From the NCBI GenBank assembly GCA_030584005.1, contig CP129486.1:1367556-1431555 (forward strand): 64,000 nt of DNA, given 5' to 3'. Below, piece by piece: positions 8,369 to 17,470 of the stretch. This stretch comes from Bdellovibrionota bacterium (GTDB lineage Bacteria > Bdellovibrionota_C > UBA2361 > JAFLCA01). The notes beneath the pieces are model-generated. The model saw only the letters and a list, made by a program, of their open reading frames with translations, searched no databases and was not told the DNA's origin. Every line of letters starts with the position of its first letter. The stretch's first letter is position 1. Made by a program: the position numbers and the translations under genes.

Positions 8369-9226
8369 ATGAAACGGGCAACTCAGAAGGGAGCAAGATC
8401 AACTCCGGTGTTCTCTGTTGATCTATTTGAGGACGGGCTGGTGTTCGGGCAGCACCGTTTAGAGAGTGCGCAGCTATGGACCGGACTGCCGCTTGCGCTA
8501 GGGAGTGAGGGAACGGTAGCGCCCCTCCATAGCCGCTATTCGATTCGTCCTGACAACAATGTGTCGCAGTTAGAGGGGCACCTGCAAAGGCTGTCTCGGC
8601 TTGGAATACTGTCGAGCAGCGTGATCTTCTTCGGAACTGTGCACGACCCCATGTATCCATTCGAGGGTCGATTTGATAATGCGCTAAAGCTCCTGCAGGT
8701 ATTTCAACGCTACCAGCCGGGTGTGCTTGTTCTGCAAACGCGTTCGCCGCTCCTCGTGATTGCGATGCCTGCGCTCAAAGCTCTCGCTGACAGATTGGTA
8801 GTTACGATCGGCATCGAAACCCCCGATGACAGCATGGCACGACGCTATACCCCGGCGATTCCGGCGGCGGAGGATCGCTTTAAAATGGCACGAACCCTCA
8901 AACGATTTCATATACCGGTGCATGTGCAGGTAAATCCGGTGTTGCCCTACGGGGACTGGAAGCGTGACGCTGCCCCTTTTGCCGCGTCCCTGATCGAATG
9001 CTCAGATGCAGTCTTCGTGGCGCCCCTATGCAATGGGAGCTCCAGCATCGAACGGCGGGTACGGCGAAGTCCGATCGGACAGCGCTTGGCGCTCGATCGA
9101 AAGTTTCATTGGCTGAGACCCGATGCCGCCGAACCGCTTCAACAAGCCCTGGCCATCCTGCGTCCGGAAAGCGCAACACCGGCACGGGCTATTATCGAGC
9201 GGCAGCTCAAACTCTTTGTGGCCTAG
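8369..9226 (+). CDS. radical-SAM / spore-photoproduct-lyase-like protein without cluster cysteines
   Basis: A 285-residue protein (MKRATQKGARS start; AAGGGG seven bases upstream, better than the GTG at 8342). The central part, VIFFGTVHDPMYPFEGRF, then YQPGVLVLQTRSPLLV, LADRLVVTIGIETPDDSMAR and IPVHVQVNPVLPYGD, resembles the TIM-barrel core of SplB/Rv2578c-type radical SAM proteins (typically GTVTDPYQP, QTKSPL, SIPT, PVLPG). However, the usual CxxxCxxC motif that binds the 4Fe-4S cluster is absent from the N-terminal region. It may be a degenerate or non-radical paralogue. No function assigned. A dispersed repeat starts on its stop codon. Confidence 0.55.
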   Translation: MKRATQKGARSTPVFSVDLFEDGLVFGQHRLESAQLWTGLPLALGSEGTVAPLHSRYSIRPDNNVSQLEGHLQRLSRLGILSSSVIFFGTVHDPMYPFEGRFDNALKLLQVFQRYQPGVLVLQTRSPLLVIAMPALKALADRLVVTIGIETPDDSMARRYTPAIPAAEDRFKMARTLKRFHIPVHVQVNPVLPYGDWKRDAAPFAASLIECSDAVFVAPLCNGSSSIERRVRRSPIGQRLALDRKFHWLRPDAAEPLQQALAILRPESATPARAIIERQLKLFVA

Positions 9227-9264
9227 AAGCGGTCTCAAAAATGGAATAGATGGCCCGCTTCTAT
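9223..9264. repeat. dispersed 42-bp repeat, copy 1
   Basis: Begins CTAGAAGCGGTCTCA and ends ATAGATGGCCCGCTTCTAT. The ends form a perfect 8-bp stem, AGAAGCGG with CCGCTTCT. A second copy with about 36 of 43 matching positions lies at 18706-18748. This copy contains the stop codon of the preceding gene. Confidence 0.6.
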
Positions 9265-9376
9265 GGGCAGACAGGGCGCGCATCATATTTCGACTGGCCA
9301 TTTCGATAAGGCTAACGCATGCTGTTCCATGGGAAAGTCCTCGGCATGATCGGGGCAAGCTGCGTTGGGGGCCTGT

Positions 9377-10630
9377 ATGACTCGAGTTGCGATTGTTGGC
9401 GGAGCGCGAACACCATTTGTGCGCGCTGGAGGAGTGTTTGCGAACTACTCTTTTCTCGACCTGAGTGCCTCCTTAGTCAAAGCCACGGCAGAGAAGCTGA
9501 GTCTCGGCCCCAGGGAGATCGAGGAGTTTGTCTTCAGCACCGTATTGCTCGATCCGAGAGCGCCGAATTTTGCTCGTGAGGTCGTTTTCAAGTCCGGCCT
9601 GCCCAAAGAAACACGGGCGCACTCCGTATCTAACAATTGTATTAGCGGCTTGGTGGCAGCCACATTTCTTGCTGAAGCGATAGTGAGCGGACGCATTCGA
9701 TCAGGGCTGGCAGGGGGCTGTGAATCGATGTCACAACCGGCGCTCGCATTGCACAAGAAGGCCGAGCTGTTTTTCATCAGGCTCTCCAAGGCCCGATCGC
9801 TCGGAGAACGCCTCATGCTGCTGAAAGAGTTTCGCCTGCGCTACCTTTTCCCGCAGCCCCCAAGCCCTAAGGAGCCCTCGACGGGGCTTACGATGGGGCA
9901 GCACTGTGAAATCACCACCAAGGAATTCGCGATTGAGCGAGCAGCGCAGGACCTTTGGGCGCTGGGCAGCCATAAGAAGGCCTCAGATGCTCAACGCAAG
10001 GGGATCTTTGATGCCGAGATCATTTCCACATTCGGAGTGAATGCCGATAACCTGATCCGTGGCGATAGCAGCCTGGAGAAGCTTGCAAAACTTCCGCCGG
10101 TGTTTGACCGATCCCCAGCCGGTACTTTGACTGCGGGTAATTCGAGTGGCTTGACTGACGGCGCTTCGCTCGTATGTCTTATGGCAGAAGAGTTCGCACG
10201 GGCAGAGGGGCGGGAGATCCTAGCCTATCTTGCGGATGTTGAGTTTGCTGCGATCGATCCGCATAAAGGGTTATTGATGGCCCCCGGAGTGGCACTGCCG
10301 CAGCTGCTCTCCCGCAATCGCCTTCGTGTCGAGGATGTTGACCTGTTTGAAATTCATGAAGCCTTCGCGGCCCAGGTCATCGCCAATCGGATGGTATGGG
10401 AGAAGGGGTGGAAGGCCTACCCGGAGCTGAAGCCAATAGGAGCGATCCCCGATGAGAAGATAAATGTGAACGGCGGTTCGTTGGCGATTGGTCATCCCTT
10501 TGCCGCAACAGGGGGACGGCTGATGCTTTCTGCTGCACGGGAATTGCAGCGCCGCAACGGGCGACGAGCGGTGATCAGCGTGTGCGCCGCAGGAGCGATG
10601 GCCTGTGCCATGCTGTTGGTGCGGGAGTAG
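9377..10630 (+). CDS. acetyl-CoA acyltransferase (thiolase), FadI-type
   Basis: A 417-residue type II thiolase. It catalyses CoA-dependent cleavage of 3-ketoacyl-CoA, or the reverse Claisen condensation. The nucleophile cysteine is C88 in SNNCISG; the other active-site motifs are HEAFA, GHPFAATGGR and CAAGAMA near the C-terminus, so the catalytic Cys-His-Cys set is intact. Length and the long loop between residues 125 and 175 resemble FadI, the β-subunit of the anaerobic fatty-acid oxidation complex, but no fadJ-like gene is in the window. The ATG at 9377 with GGGG seven bases upstream is preferred over a TTG at 9365. It could also serve acetoacetyl-CoA metabolism. Confidence 0.88.
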   Translation: MTRVAIVGGARTPFVRAGGVFANYSFLDLSASLVKATAEKLSLGPREIEEFVFSTVLLDPRAPNFAREVVFKSGLPKETRAHSVSNNCISGLVAATFLAEAIVSGRIRSGLAGGCESMSQPALALHKKAELFFIRLSKARSLGERLMLLKEFRLRYLFPQPPSPKEPSTGLTMGQHCEITTKEFAIERAAQDLWALGSHKKASDAQRKGIFDAEIISTFGVNADNLIRGDSSLEKLAKLPPVFDRSPAGTLTAGNSSGLTDGASLVCLMAEEFARAEGREILAYLADVEFAAIDPHKGLLMAPGVALPQLLSRNRLRVEDVDLFEIHEAFAAQVIANRMVWEKGWKAYPELKPIGAIPDEKINVNGGSLAIGHPFAATGGRLMLSAARELQRRNGRRAVISVCAAGAMACAMLLVRE

Positions 10631-10779
10631 CAAGTACGCTTACGCTGCTGATTGAGAAAGATGCGCCGACCTTTTTTGGAACCTTCCAAAGAAGGGCCAC
10701 AGGAGGGCACATCAAATTGAACGCGGCGGTCCTTCGACCCCCGCGCTCAAACCCCACGAAACCCACTCACGCCGGACGA

Positions 10780-11574
10780 CTACCATCCGCAGCCATGGAT
10801 GGCGTGGCCATGGCCGAAGCCGTGGCCGTGGTGGTAGACGACCGGAACGAAGGTGTCGCACGACACCGGTTTGTAGCCGCTGTGATCCACCACGATCACG
10901 GGGCGGAAGCGGTTGCCGTCGGAGACCAACTGCACCTCGTGTCCGTTAGTCCGCGCGTAAAGCGGAGTACAGCACGAGTCACAGTTGTTGGTCTTGACGA
11001 TGATGCCGGCGCCGAGCGTTTGCGGAGGAGGCGGCGGTGCGGCCGGCGGCGGCAGAGATGCCACCACTGCGGGCGGTTCCTCCGCCGCCACCACCACCGT
11101 CTCTGAACAGACGACACGCACCACATCGAAGCAGGCCTGACCCGCAGGGCATCCGCCCAGGGTCTGTGACGGGTTGATGGTGGTGGTAGCCGTGAAGGTG
11201 GTGGGAGTCGTCGTGTTGACGGAACGCACTCCCGCTCTGCTGAGCAGCAGTGGAGTGTCGACGACACCGAACGAATCGATCGAGGCCGCGGGCCCTATGT
11301 CTCGGGGCAAATCCGCCTCAGCGATCTCCACCCGAACTTCCCAGCACTCCCCCGATCCATCAGTGGCTTTGACCACCGATGAGATGAGAAGGTACTGGCT
11401 GCCCGGCTGCTCAAGGAGAGCCCTGAGCGTCGTCGGCGGGACCATGTAGTCGACGCGGTCCCCGGTGACGGTGATCGTGGTGGGCTCGAGGGGAGGCCCA
11501 CCTTCTCCCTGCACCGCCTGTGGTGCTTGCGTGGCTCCTGTGGTCAGGAGCAGTGATGTGAGAAGGGCCCACAT
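10780..11574 (-). CDS. exported Cys/His-rich protein of unknown function
   Basis: A 264-residue protein with the start at 11574 (MWALLTSLLLTTGATQAPQA), which gives a short Sec signal peptide and has AGGAG eight bases upstream; longer in-frame starts at 11595 and 11622 lack this. The first 150 residues are β-rich with a TTTPTTFTATTTI threonine stretch. A proline linker (PPPAAPPPPP) follows, then a cysteine cluster NNCDSCCTPLYAR. The tail is rich in histidine and glycine (YHHGHGFGHGHAIHGCGW). The His and Cys content suggests metal binding in the periplasm or at the surface, but that is inference. I recognise no family. The gene converges on the thiolase. Confidence 0.6.
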   Translation of the reverse strand: MWALLTSLLLTTGATQAPQAVQGEGGPPLEPTTITVTGDRVDYMVPPTTLRALLEQPGSQYLLISSVVKATDGSGECWEVRVEIAEADLPRDIGPAASIDSFGVVDTPLLLSRAGVRSVNTTTPTTFTATTTINPSQTLGGCPAGQACFDVVRVVCSETVVVAAEEPPAVVASLPPPAAPPPPPQTLGAGIIVKTNNCDSCCTPLYARTNGHEVQLVSDGNRFRPVIVVDHSGYKPVSCDTFVPVVYHHGHGFGHGHAIHGCGW

Positions 11575-11954
11575 GGGGCTTACTCCTTCCTGCATGTTCC
11601 CCTGTTGCCAGGGGATGACCATTGAACACGGCCCCCGGAACGTCCGGGAGCACTTCGCTAACCTTTTGAGATCAGCGCATCTTTCTCAACTACCCGTTGC
11701 ATATGCAGGGAAAGAGCGGCGCCTAAGCCTTTGAATCCTCAGGGCGGGAGTGCGTTATAGCACCTTTTTTTGAGCTAATCTCCTGTCGGTCGGGGGAAAG
11801 AATCAAGGGCAGGGAAATCGATTGCTGTCCTGGGGTAGCCAGGGGAGCGCCAAGAATTGTTGGGTAAGGGGCGGGGAGGTGTTACCCTTACAAGGTCAGA
11901 CGTGTGGTGCTTAGCTGCCATTTTGTAGGGGCCTTTCACGAAGGATTCCGTTTC
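11575..11954. other. divergent intergenic region
   Basis: A 380-bp gap between two divergent genes. It should hold both promoters; I cannot name them. No repeat or RNA gene seen. Confidence 0.45.
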
Positions 11955-12725
11955 ATGTCCGGTGCAGTACTTGCGTCAACTCCAGCCCAACCGATGTTCC
12001 CTCAGGTCAGGCTACCCTTTGATGTGGTGACCCAGGATATAAACTTTGCAGAGGCGCTTGCTAGGACGAGGGAGTCTCTAGTTCGGGGCCCAATAGACGG
12101 TCGACCACTCATTATGCCCGACGAGCCGACGGCCATTGGAGGGCTGAGTGCTGTGTACCACAGTTATTTCGAGGGTGTGGGCGGGCCAGGGGGGCCCACC
12201 TCGGCAAAGGTGCGGGTTATTAGTGCTCCCCTCTTGGATGCTCTTACTCCGCGCTCCATCTATCCTGCGGAAGTCCTGCAAGGGTTACGGCTCTTGGATT
12301 CGGAGCTGCAAGTACTAGTGCATGGTCAGGGTCACCCCTTTGTGCCGAAACTCTACGCGGCGATTGTCGACACCCCGAAAAATGGGAGCGCACCTGTTCC
12401 CCTTGGAATAGTCACGGAGTGGGTAAACGGCCGCGCTCTTACCGAAGCAGTGCAAAATGGGCTGCTCACTATCGACGAGGCAATGCAGGCTGCGCGCACC
12501 GTTGTAGAGTCGCTGGCGCGAAGTGATATCCGCACCACCGATCCATGTGCAGACAACATTCATATTGAGCAGGATGCTGCGGGGAAGATTATTGGCTATA
12601 GAGTGACCGATCTCAATGTTTCAGCCCTGGGCCCCTACAGCCAGGAAGAAATTGATCACGCACTAGTCGGGATGCGAGATCACATTCAGCAGTTCTGTGA
12701 GCGCTGCAAGGCGATGAAGACCTAA
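11955..12725 (+). CDS. protein-kinase-like fold protein, possibly a pseudokinase
   Basis: A 256-residue cytoplasmic protein (AAGGA before the ATG at 11955; a longer start at 11904 is less likely). Kinase-like landmarks occur in the right order: a glycine-loop-like IGGLSAVY at 61-68, a β-strand KVRVISA at 85-91, an acidic helix around 105-120, PFVPKLY at 128-134, and a hinge-like GIVTEWVNGRAL. A catalytic-loop-like D-P-C-A-D-N follows at 196-201, with D and N five apart as in the HRDxxxxN motif, and VTDLN at 218-221 stands in place of DFG. The strand-3 lysine is not obvious. It may be an active atypical kinase, a pseudokinase or unrelated. No partner gene is nearby. Confidence 0.45.
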   Translation: MSGAVLASTPAQPMFPQVRLPFDVVTQDINFAEALARTRESLVRGPIDGRPLIMPDEPTAIGGLSAVYHSYFEGVGGPGGPTSAKVRVISAPLLDALTPRSIYPAEVLQGLRLLDSELQVLVHGQGHPFVPKLYAAIVDTPKNGSAPVPLGIVTEWVNGRALTEAVQNGLLTIDEAMQAARTVVESLARSDIRTTDPCADNIHIEQDAAGKIIGYRVTDLNVSALGPYSQEEIDHALVGMRDHIQQFCERCKAMKT

Positions 12726-12949
12726 GCGCCTACGAGGCTAATCATCAGCATCGCCAGAAGCTTGGCACAGAGGATGCATTCCATGGCCACTGAGCAGCGA
12801 AACTGCGCCAGGGATTCTCGGCACCGATCTAACTAACTGAGATAGCGCCAGAAAAATATGGTGACCGCGACACCTCTGGCTGCAGGGTTTTTGCTGTGCT
12901 GTGTACCCAAGGGCCGTTTGCTTTGGCGTGTTGAGGAACGAAGGGGGCC

Positions 12950-15900
12950 GTGGTTAATTTTCGTAGAGCCAAACAGATTATTGTACTCCTCGTTGCCCCC
13001 TTCCTGATCGGGGTGCCGCGGTGCTATGCGGCGGCTCAGGCACCCACACTCGTTGATTCAACCGCGGTCAGCCCGCTTAAAGGTAATTTTCTATGTGCTC
13101 CGTATGACGGCACTATGGCACTCGCCGAATACTTGGGATCTGGATCCTTGGAGGATGTTTTGGAGCAGGAGTCTACCATACCGGTCAAGTTTTCACTCCC
13201 GCGCGAAAAGCTCCTCAAGAAACAACGCAAGGCAAAGAAGCGCTTCCTGGCTACTGGAGATAAGAAGTTTAGAGCCGCGGCACGGGCGCTACGGAAGCTT
13301 ATGAAACTTCAATCATCCTGCCTCGAGCTTTCGGCACCACCCTCCGCACAACCGCCAGATCCCCTGCCACCTCCAGATCCAGGTGCCTCCCCTCCCTCTG
13401 ATCCGCCGGCATGTGATACTCCCTGGGCGCTTCTGCCCTCAGGTCCCTGCGTGGGCCCAGGAGATTGCTCGGTGCAGGAGTCCACCGCTGACCCATCTAC
13501 GCTCCAAGAGATAGGCCCCTTTGATACCTATCCGGTCGATAGCCGAATAAACGGGCTAAGCATATATCTTTACTCACAGGGCGGTGGTGAGTCGGTGAGT
13601 CTTACTGTGACACGCTCGCAATCATGGAATAATCATCGAGCGGTGCTGCGAGTCTTCGATCCCGATGAGCGACTGGTCTATTGGAAACTTCAAACTCAGC
13701 AGAAAAACCAAAGTGGACAGCCCGTCGCTCCCGTTGAGGTTGTGCAGTCCCCCACAGAGCCTCCACCTCCCGCGGTGTTTAGCCTGACTAAGCCGGGTAT
13801 ATATGAGGTAAGGTTGGCCACGAATTCAAATGCCAAGATCTCAATCAAACTGAGCGCGGGGACGGTGTGGGGCTTCTCTCCGCAAAATGGGCAGTTTAGA
13901 AAGTCAAACTTCGGCAACGCGGCGACGACGCTCTACGCCTGGATCCCGTCCCACCCCACACTAACGAATCGTCTCCTGCTAGATGGGGCGCATGCGGGTC
14001 TGAAGCTCTTTCGCGAAACCGACGGGGAACAACTCAGCACTAATGCATTGGTCATCCCGGCCGATGTCCCCGGGGGAGGAGAGATTTGGCGTTTCGAACT
14101 CCCACCCGGAGATGTGAAGTACTTCCAATCAGCATCGGGATTGCCGCTCATACTTGCCACGACCAAGGAGCATGCTCTCGCCTTTGCAGCTGCACACAAT
14201 GTTATTGATACGGGCCCGCTCACCGGCTATCGAGTTGCTCATCGTTTCCAATTAGAGCTCGCACGCATGCTACCGCAATTACTAGCCGAGGTTTCGTTGG
14301 CGCAGATCAACTTTGCCGATATCCAGTTCGCGTCGATGCAGAATGCAGCCTGCAAGAACCCCGTACAGGATGATGATGTATATCGATTTGATAATCTCCT
14401 TGGCTACGGCTACGGAGTAGGGACGCTGACAAGTGCCGCATGGGCGCTGGGTACAGCATCTGGTGGAACGCCCAATCAGCAGATCGATCCGGAGGCGCCA
14501 TGGCTTGGGGCCATGGGGCTCACCCGGGTGGGGCGGCAAGTTTGCAGCGTGCATGCCGATTGCCTCAATGGATCGGAATGTGCCGCGGGCCTATGCCTCA
14601 CACCCTTTAATCCTATCAGCGATCGCTGGGATGTGGAACGAGAGCTCACTTATGAGGATCTCGCGACTGCAGATCCGAGTGATACGATTCGCTTTCGCGG
14701 CGGCATTTCTCCGGAAAGCCTCGCTGCGCATGGCTTGGCATTCGCCGCGATAACGGATACCCCGTGCAATCCTCTGCGTAGCGAGCTTGTAGGCGAGGAG
14801 GGCAAACGCAGCCTCATTGCGCGCGCGGCACTTTCCCTTGCCGTTGACTTAATGCGTATTGCTGAATCTGAGCTCATATTTGGTGACGGGGCTGATACCA
14901 AAACATTCCCGACCCATCATCTCTTTGGATTGCAGCAGATTCTCTTGCCGAAAGTGAAGGCGATATCTGCTGCGATTGCTGAGGGAATCCCCGGCACTGC
15001 ATGTGGAGCGAGCGTTGCTGAGGTGCTGAACGCCACCATTATTGCCGGTGTACGCAGAATCATTGACCGGCAGTATGGAGACTATCTCGTCTCTAACGGG
15101 AACCAGCACGCACACGCAGTGCTCATCTTCAAGCAGTTTGCCGACCTTGTCGCACATACACCAGTCAAGAATCTCTATCAGAGCCTTGCCGATGGTGCAG
15201 CGATGGAATTCGCCTCCCGGCAGTCTCCGGCTGGATATTGGGAGGAAGCGCAGGGGCCCGATGCCAGTTATATAGGAATGACCCACAACTTAAGCGGTCA
15301 TTTTTATAGGCTGGCCGAAGCAACCGGCGGTACAGTGCCGACGATCTTCAAGGCCGCGCTGAACGCAAGCTATGAGCTTTTTAATCACACAGTAGCTCCG
15401 GAGAAGTCGGGGCGCCTGCAGGGGGGGTTCAACTTCAATCACCGTATCGGCACGGGGTTCAATCGCGAGCAGTACAATGGGGGAAAGGGCCTTATCGACA
15501 ACGTTTCTCAAGCCGGTCTGTGGGGTCCAGTCGGGTATGGTAACATTGCTGCTGCGCGCGCCAAGCTCGCACAGCAGGTAAACTCCTTCCCGACTCATGC
15601 GGCCAACATACTTGCTTCCTCGGGGACCGTTCCGCTTCGTTTCCACTTCTTCGATAGCACACAGCGGGACCCGCAGGCTTTGTTCCCCTTTCAAGAGGAC
15701 TCTTTTACGAGGCTGTTCGGTGATGAGTTCGTGGTGGTAAAGACACCGCACTATATGACCTCGGTGTACGTTGGTCGACCGGCCGAATCGGTCGAGGGTG
15801 AGAAGCGCGAGTGGGCTAGACTCGTGCACCCGGAATTTGAGGACATAGATCCCGATGATGACCCGCAAAATGCAGCGAGCATGTCGGTGTATCAGAACAC

Positions 15901-16543
15901 TCCGTTCACCGGCGGCGGCCTGTCGATGTTTTGGACTCCACAGTTCGGCAATGCGATCCTTGGGGGTTCATGGTCCCCCCTGGTCCATCATGGTCTAATG
16001 GTAGTGATGAACGGGAAGCGTCACTGGGAGAACTATTACAGCACTTCGTTCAATTTCCAGCCAACGGACAACCTGCTGAGCGTATTCGGGTATCTGGACA
16101 ATACAGGCGCGTCCTATACAAGGACCTATAACTTTCAAGAGGACAAGGTGGTGGTAACCTTGAACCTCCTGACACTGAGCCTGTTGAGTTCGGAGGGCCT
16201 GTTTGAAAATATCCCGCTCATGACCTGCACGCGCAACAACTGCAACCCAGCGAATGGAGTAAAGAATCGCAAGACCCTTGGCGCCACGATAGTTGATCTG
16301 TCCGGCAACCCTCTTAATGGACAACATGTACTCAATGGGGTGCGGATTGTCGACGACGAGGGGGAAGGTGTCGAGGTCCTGTTTAACGGACCTCAAATGG
16401 TGCAGGTGTTCCCCCATGGAATGAGAGAGATACACTATCAAGACGAACTACAAATAGGACGGGTACAGGTAGTACTTCCAAACGTCTTGACGGACGGTCA
16501 AACGCATCAGCTTCAGTATACAATTGCTCCGATCATCCAGTGA
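12950..16543 (+). CDS. large exported protein, possible α/α-toroid polysaccharide-active enzyme
   Basis: A 1197-residue protein starting with GTG (AAGGGGG just upstream). Residues 1-28 form a Sec signal peptide ending RCYAAAQA. A basic helical stretch and a Pro-rich linker follow (to about 155), then a PPC-like β-sandwich with FDTYPVDSRINGLSIYLY. A cysteine motif CSVHADCLNGSECAAGLC lies near residue 525. Residues ~560-830 are helical and include QYGDYLVSNGNQHAHAVLIF and AGYWEEAQGPDASYIGMTHN. The C-terminal ~350 residues are β-rich. A helical toroid followed by β-sandwiches is the architecture of polysaccharide lyases and heparinase-type enzymes, but I cannot confirm catalytic residues. It is isolated by more than 150 bp on both sides. 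Confidence 0.5.
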   Translation: MVNFRRAKQIIVLLVAPFLIGVPRCYAAAQAPTLVDSTAVSPLKGNFLCAPYDGTMALAEYLGSGSLEDVLEQESTIPVKFSLPREKLLKKQRKAKKRFLATGDKKFRAAARALRKLMKLQSSCLELSAPPSAQPPDPLPPPDPGASPPSDPPACDTPWALLPSGPCVGPGDCSVQESTADPSTLQEIGPFDTYPVDSRINGLSIYLYSQGGGESVSLTVTRSQSWNNHRAVLRVFDPDERLVYWKLQTQQKNQSGQPVAPVEVVQSPTEPPPPAVFSLTKPGIYEVRLATNSNAKISIKLSAGTVWGFSPQNGQFRKSNFGNAATTLYAWIPSHPTLTNRLLLDGAHAGLKLFRETDGEQLSTNALVIPADVPGGGEIWRFELPPGDVKYFQSASGLPLILATTKEHALAFAAAHNVIDTGPLTGYRVAHRFQLELARMLPQLLAEVSLAQINFADIQFASMQNAACKNPVQDDDVYRFDNLLGYGYGVGTLTSAAWALGTASGGTPNQQIDPEAPWLGAMGLTRVGRQVCSVHADCLNGSECAAGLCLTPFNPISDRWDVERELTYEDLATADPSDTIRFRGGISPESLAAHGLAFAAITDTPCNPLRSELVGEEGKRSLIARAALSLAVDLMRIAESELIFGDGADTKTFPTHHLFGLQQILLPKVKAISAAIAEGIPGTACGASVAEVLNATIIAGVRRIIDRQYGDYLVSNGNQHAHAVLIFKQFADLVAHTPVKNLYQSLADGAAMEFASRQSPAGYWEEAQGPDASYIGMTHNLSGHFYRLAEATGGTVPTIFKAALNASYELFNHTVAPEKSGRLQGGFNFNHRIGTGFNREQYNGGKGLIDNVSQAGLWGPVGYGNIAAARAKLAQQVNSFPTHAANILASSGTVPLRFHFFDSTQRDPQALFPFQEDSFTRLFGDEFVVVKTPHYMTSVYVGRPAESVEGEKREWARLVHPEFEDIDPDDDPQNAASMSVYQNTPFTGGGLSMFWTPQFGNAILGGSWSPLVHHGLMVVMNGKRHWENYYSTSFNFQPTDNLLSVFGYLDNTGASYTRTYNFQEDKVVVTLNLLTLSLLSSEGLFENIPLMTCTRNNCNPANGVKNRKTLGATIVDLSGNPLNGQHVLNGVRIVDDEGEGVEVLFNGPQMVQVFPHGMREIHYQDELQIGRVQVVLPNVLTDGQTHQLQYTIAPIIQ

Positions 16544-16702
16544 AACTCTGTAACCAAAGGACGTATAGTTACCTGAATTGGATATCACCACGAGAGCAAC
16601 GAGGCGAGGTGCAAGAGTTCTATATTACACATTCTCCCTACGTTGCTGTTTGACTGATCGATCACCGGTGACACGCCAAGCTAAGGGCGCCCACTTGCGG
16701 CA

Positions 16703-17122
16703 TCAGTAGGGCTGATAGCCGCGGTCGTCGTAGCGGTAGTCAGAGGGGCGATCGGCATTATCGCGGCTTCGGTCATCATAGTCGCGCCCATAGCCCTCCT
16801 GACGGCGCATCTCTTCAATCTCACGGCGTTGTCTTCGGAGCTCTTCCTCCTGTCTACGAATCCTCTCGTCCTGCTCCGCTTGCCGCGCTGAGGTCTTGTC
16901 GCTCTCATTGCCGACGAGTCCGCCTGCAATGGCGCCGGCAGCGCCGCCGATTGCGATTCCCGCACCTGTGCTACCGGTCTTGTGCCCTACAATCGCGCCG
17001 AGCCCCGATCCGAGTGCCGCTCCGGTCAACACGCCCGTCTCACGGCCTGAAAGGGGTTGACTGCCGCAGGCAGAAAGCGACAGACACACGACGCACGTTG
17101 CCAAGATAGATCGATATTTCAT
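16703..17122 (-). CDS. glycine-zipper lipoprotein
   Basis: A 139-residue lipoprotein starting MKYRSILATCVVCLSLSACG, with lipobox LSAC; GAGAG precedes the ATG at 17122. After the lipidated Cys come two glycine-zipper segments typical of the Gly-zipper / OmpA-like membrane-spanning family (TGAALGSGLGAIVG and GIAIGGAAGAIAGGLVG). A charged coiled coil (QDERIRRQEEELRRQRREIE) follows, then a Tyr/Asp/Arg-rich tail. Such proteins usually sit in the outer membrane and are often stress-induced. Monocistronic. The precise role is unknown. Confidence 0.8.
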   Translation of the reverse strand: MKYRSILATCVVCLSLSACGSQPLSGRETGVLTGAALGSGLGAIVGHKTGSTGAGIAIGGAAGAIAGGLVGNESDKTSARQAEQDERIRRQEEELRRQRREIEEMRRQEGYGRDYDDRSRDNADRPSDYRYDDRGYQPY

Positions 17123-17416
17123 GGAGTCTCTCACAAATAAAACCTAATGCTGTGGGCAATGGCCTCCCCTGAAGAGGCCTCATCCTATAATAATAATCGG
17201 GCCGCTCGGGTTTACGCAAGCCAACCCCCCAGATTCCCCAGTATTTTCAGGCAATTCCGCACATTTATAAATGGCCTTAAGTCTTTCCCAGAGACCGCCG
17301 TAGAGAGCTTTAGAAGTTAGCGAAGCAAAGAGTGCATCGCGTTGTAAGAGCCCCTTCTTGCAGCGAGATGAGCTCAAACACTCAAACTCGACTCCATCTC
17401 CGATGGAGGCCCCGCG
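17123..17416. other. intergenic region upstream of flagellin 1
   Basis: Divergent gap between the lipoprotein and the first flagellin. It includes a hairpin with arms CTCCATC and GATGGAG (17392-17408). Its left part starts a long-range 10-bp pairing of TCAAACTCGA (17382-17391) with TCGAGTTTGA (17443-17452). I looked for σ28 (TAAA...GCCGATAA) and σ54 (GG...GC) elements and found no convincing match. Confidence 0.5.
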
Positions 17417-17470
17417 CTTGTCAAAGGAATGACAGGGAGCGCTCGAGTTTGACTTTCAAGGAGGAAAGTC
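17417..17470 (+). promoter_or_regulatory. flagellin 1 leader with two AAGGAN hexaloop hairpins (CsrA-like sites)
   Basis: Hairpin 1: arms CTTGTCA (17417-17423) and TGACAGG (17430-17436), loop AAGGAA. Hairpin 2: arms GACTTTC (17451-17457) and GAAAGTC (17464-17470), loop AAGGAG, which is the Shine-Dalgarno sequence; the ATG follows at once. CsrA/RsmE proteins are known to bind GGA in hexaloops of the form ANGGAN, and CsrA represses flagellin hag in Bacillus by covering the Shine-Dalgarno. The same arrangement recurs in front of the other two flagellin genes. Binding itself is inferred. Confidence 0.6.
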
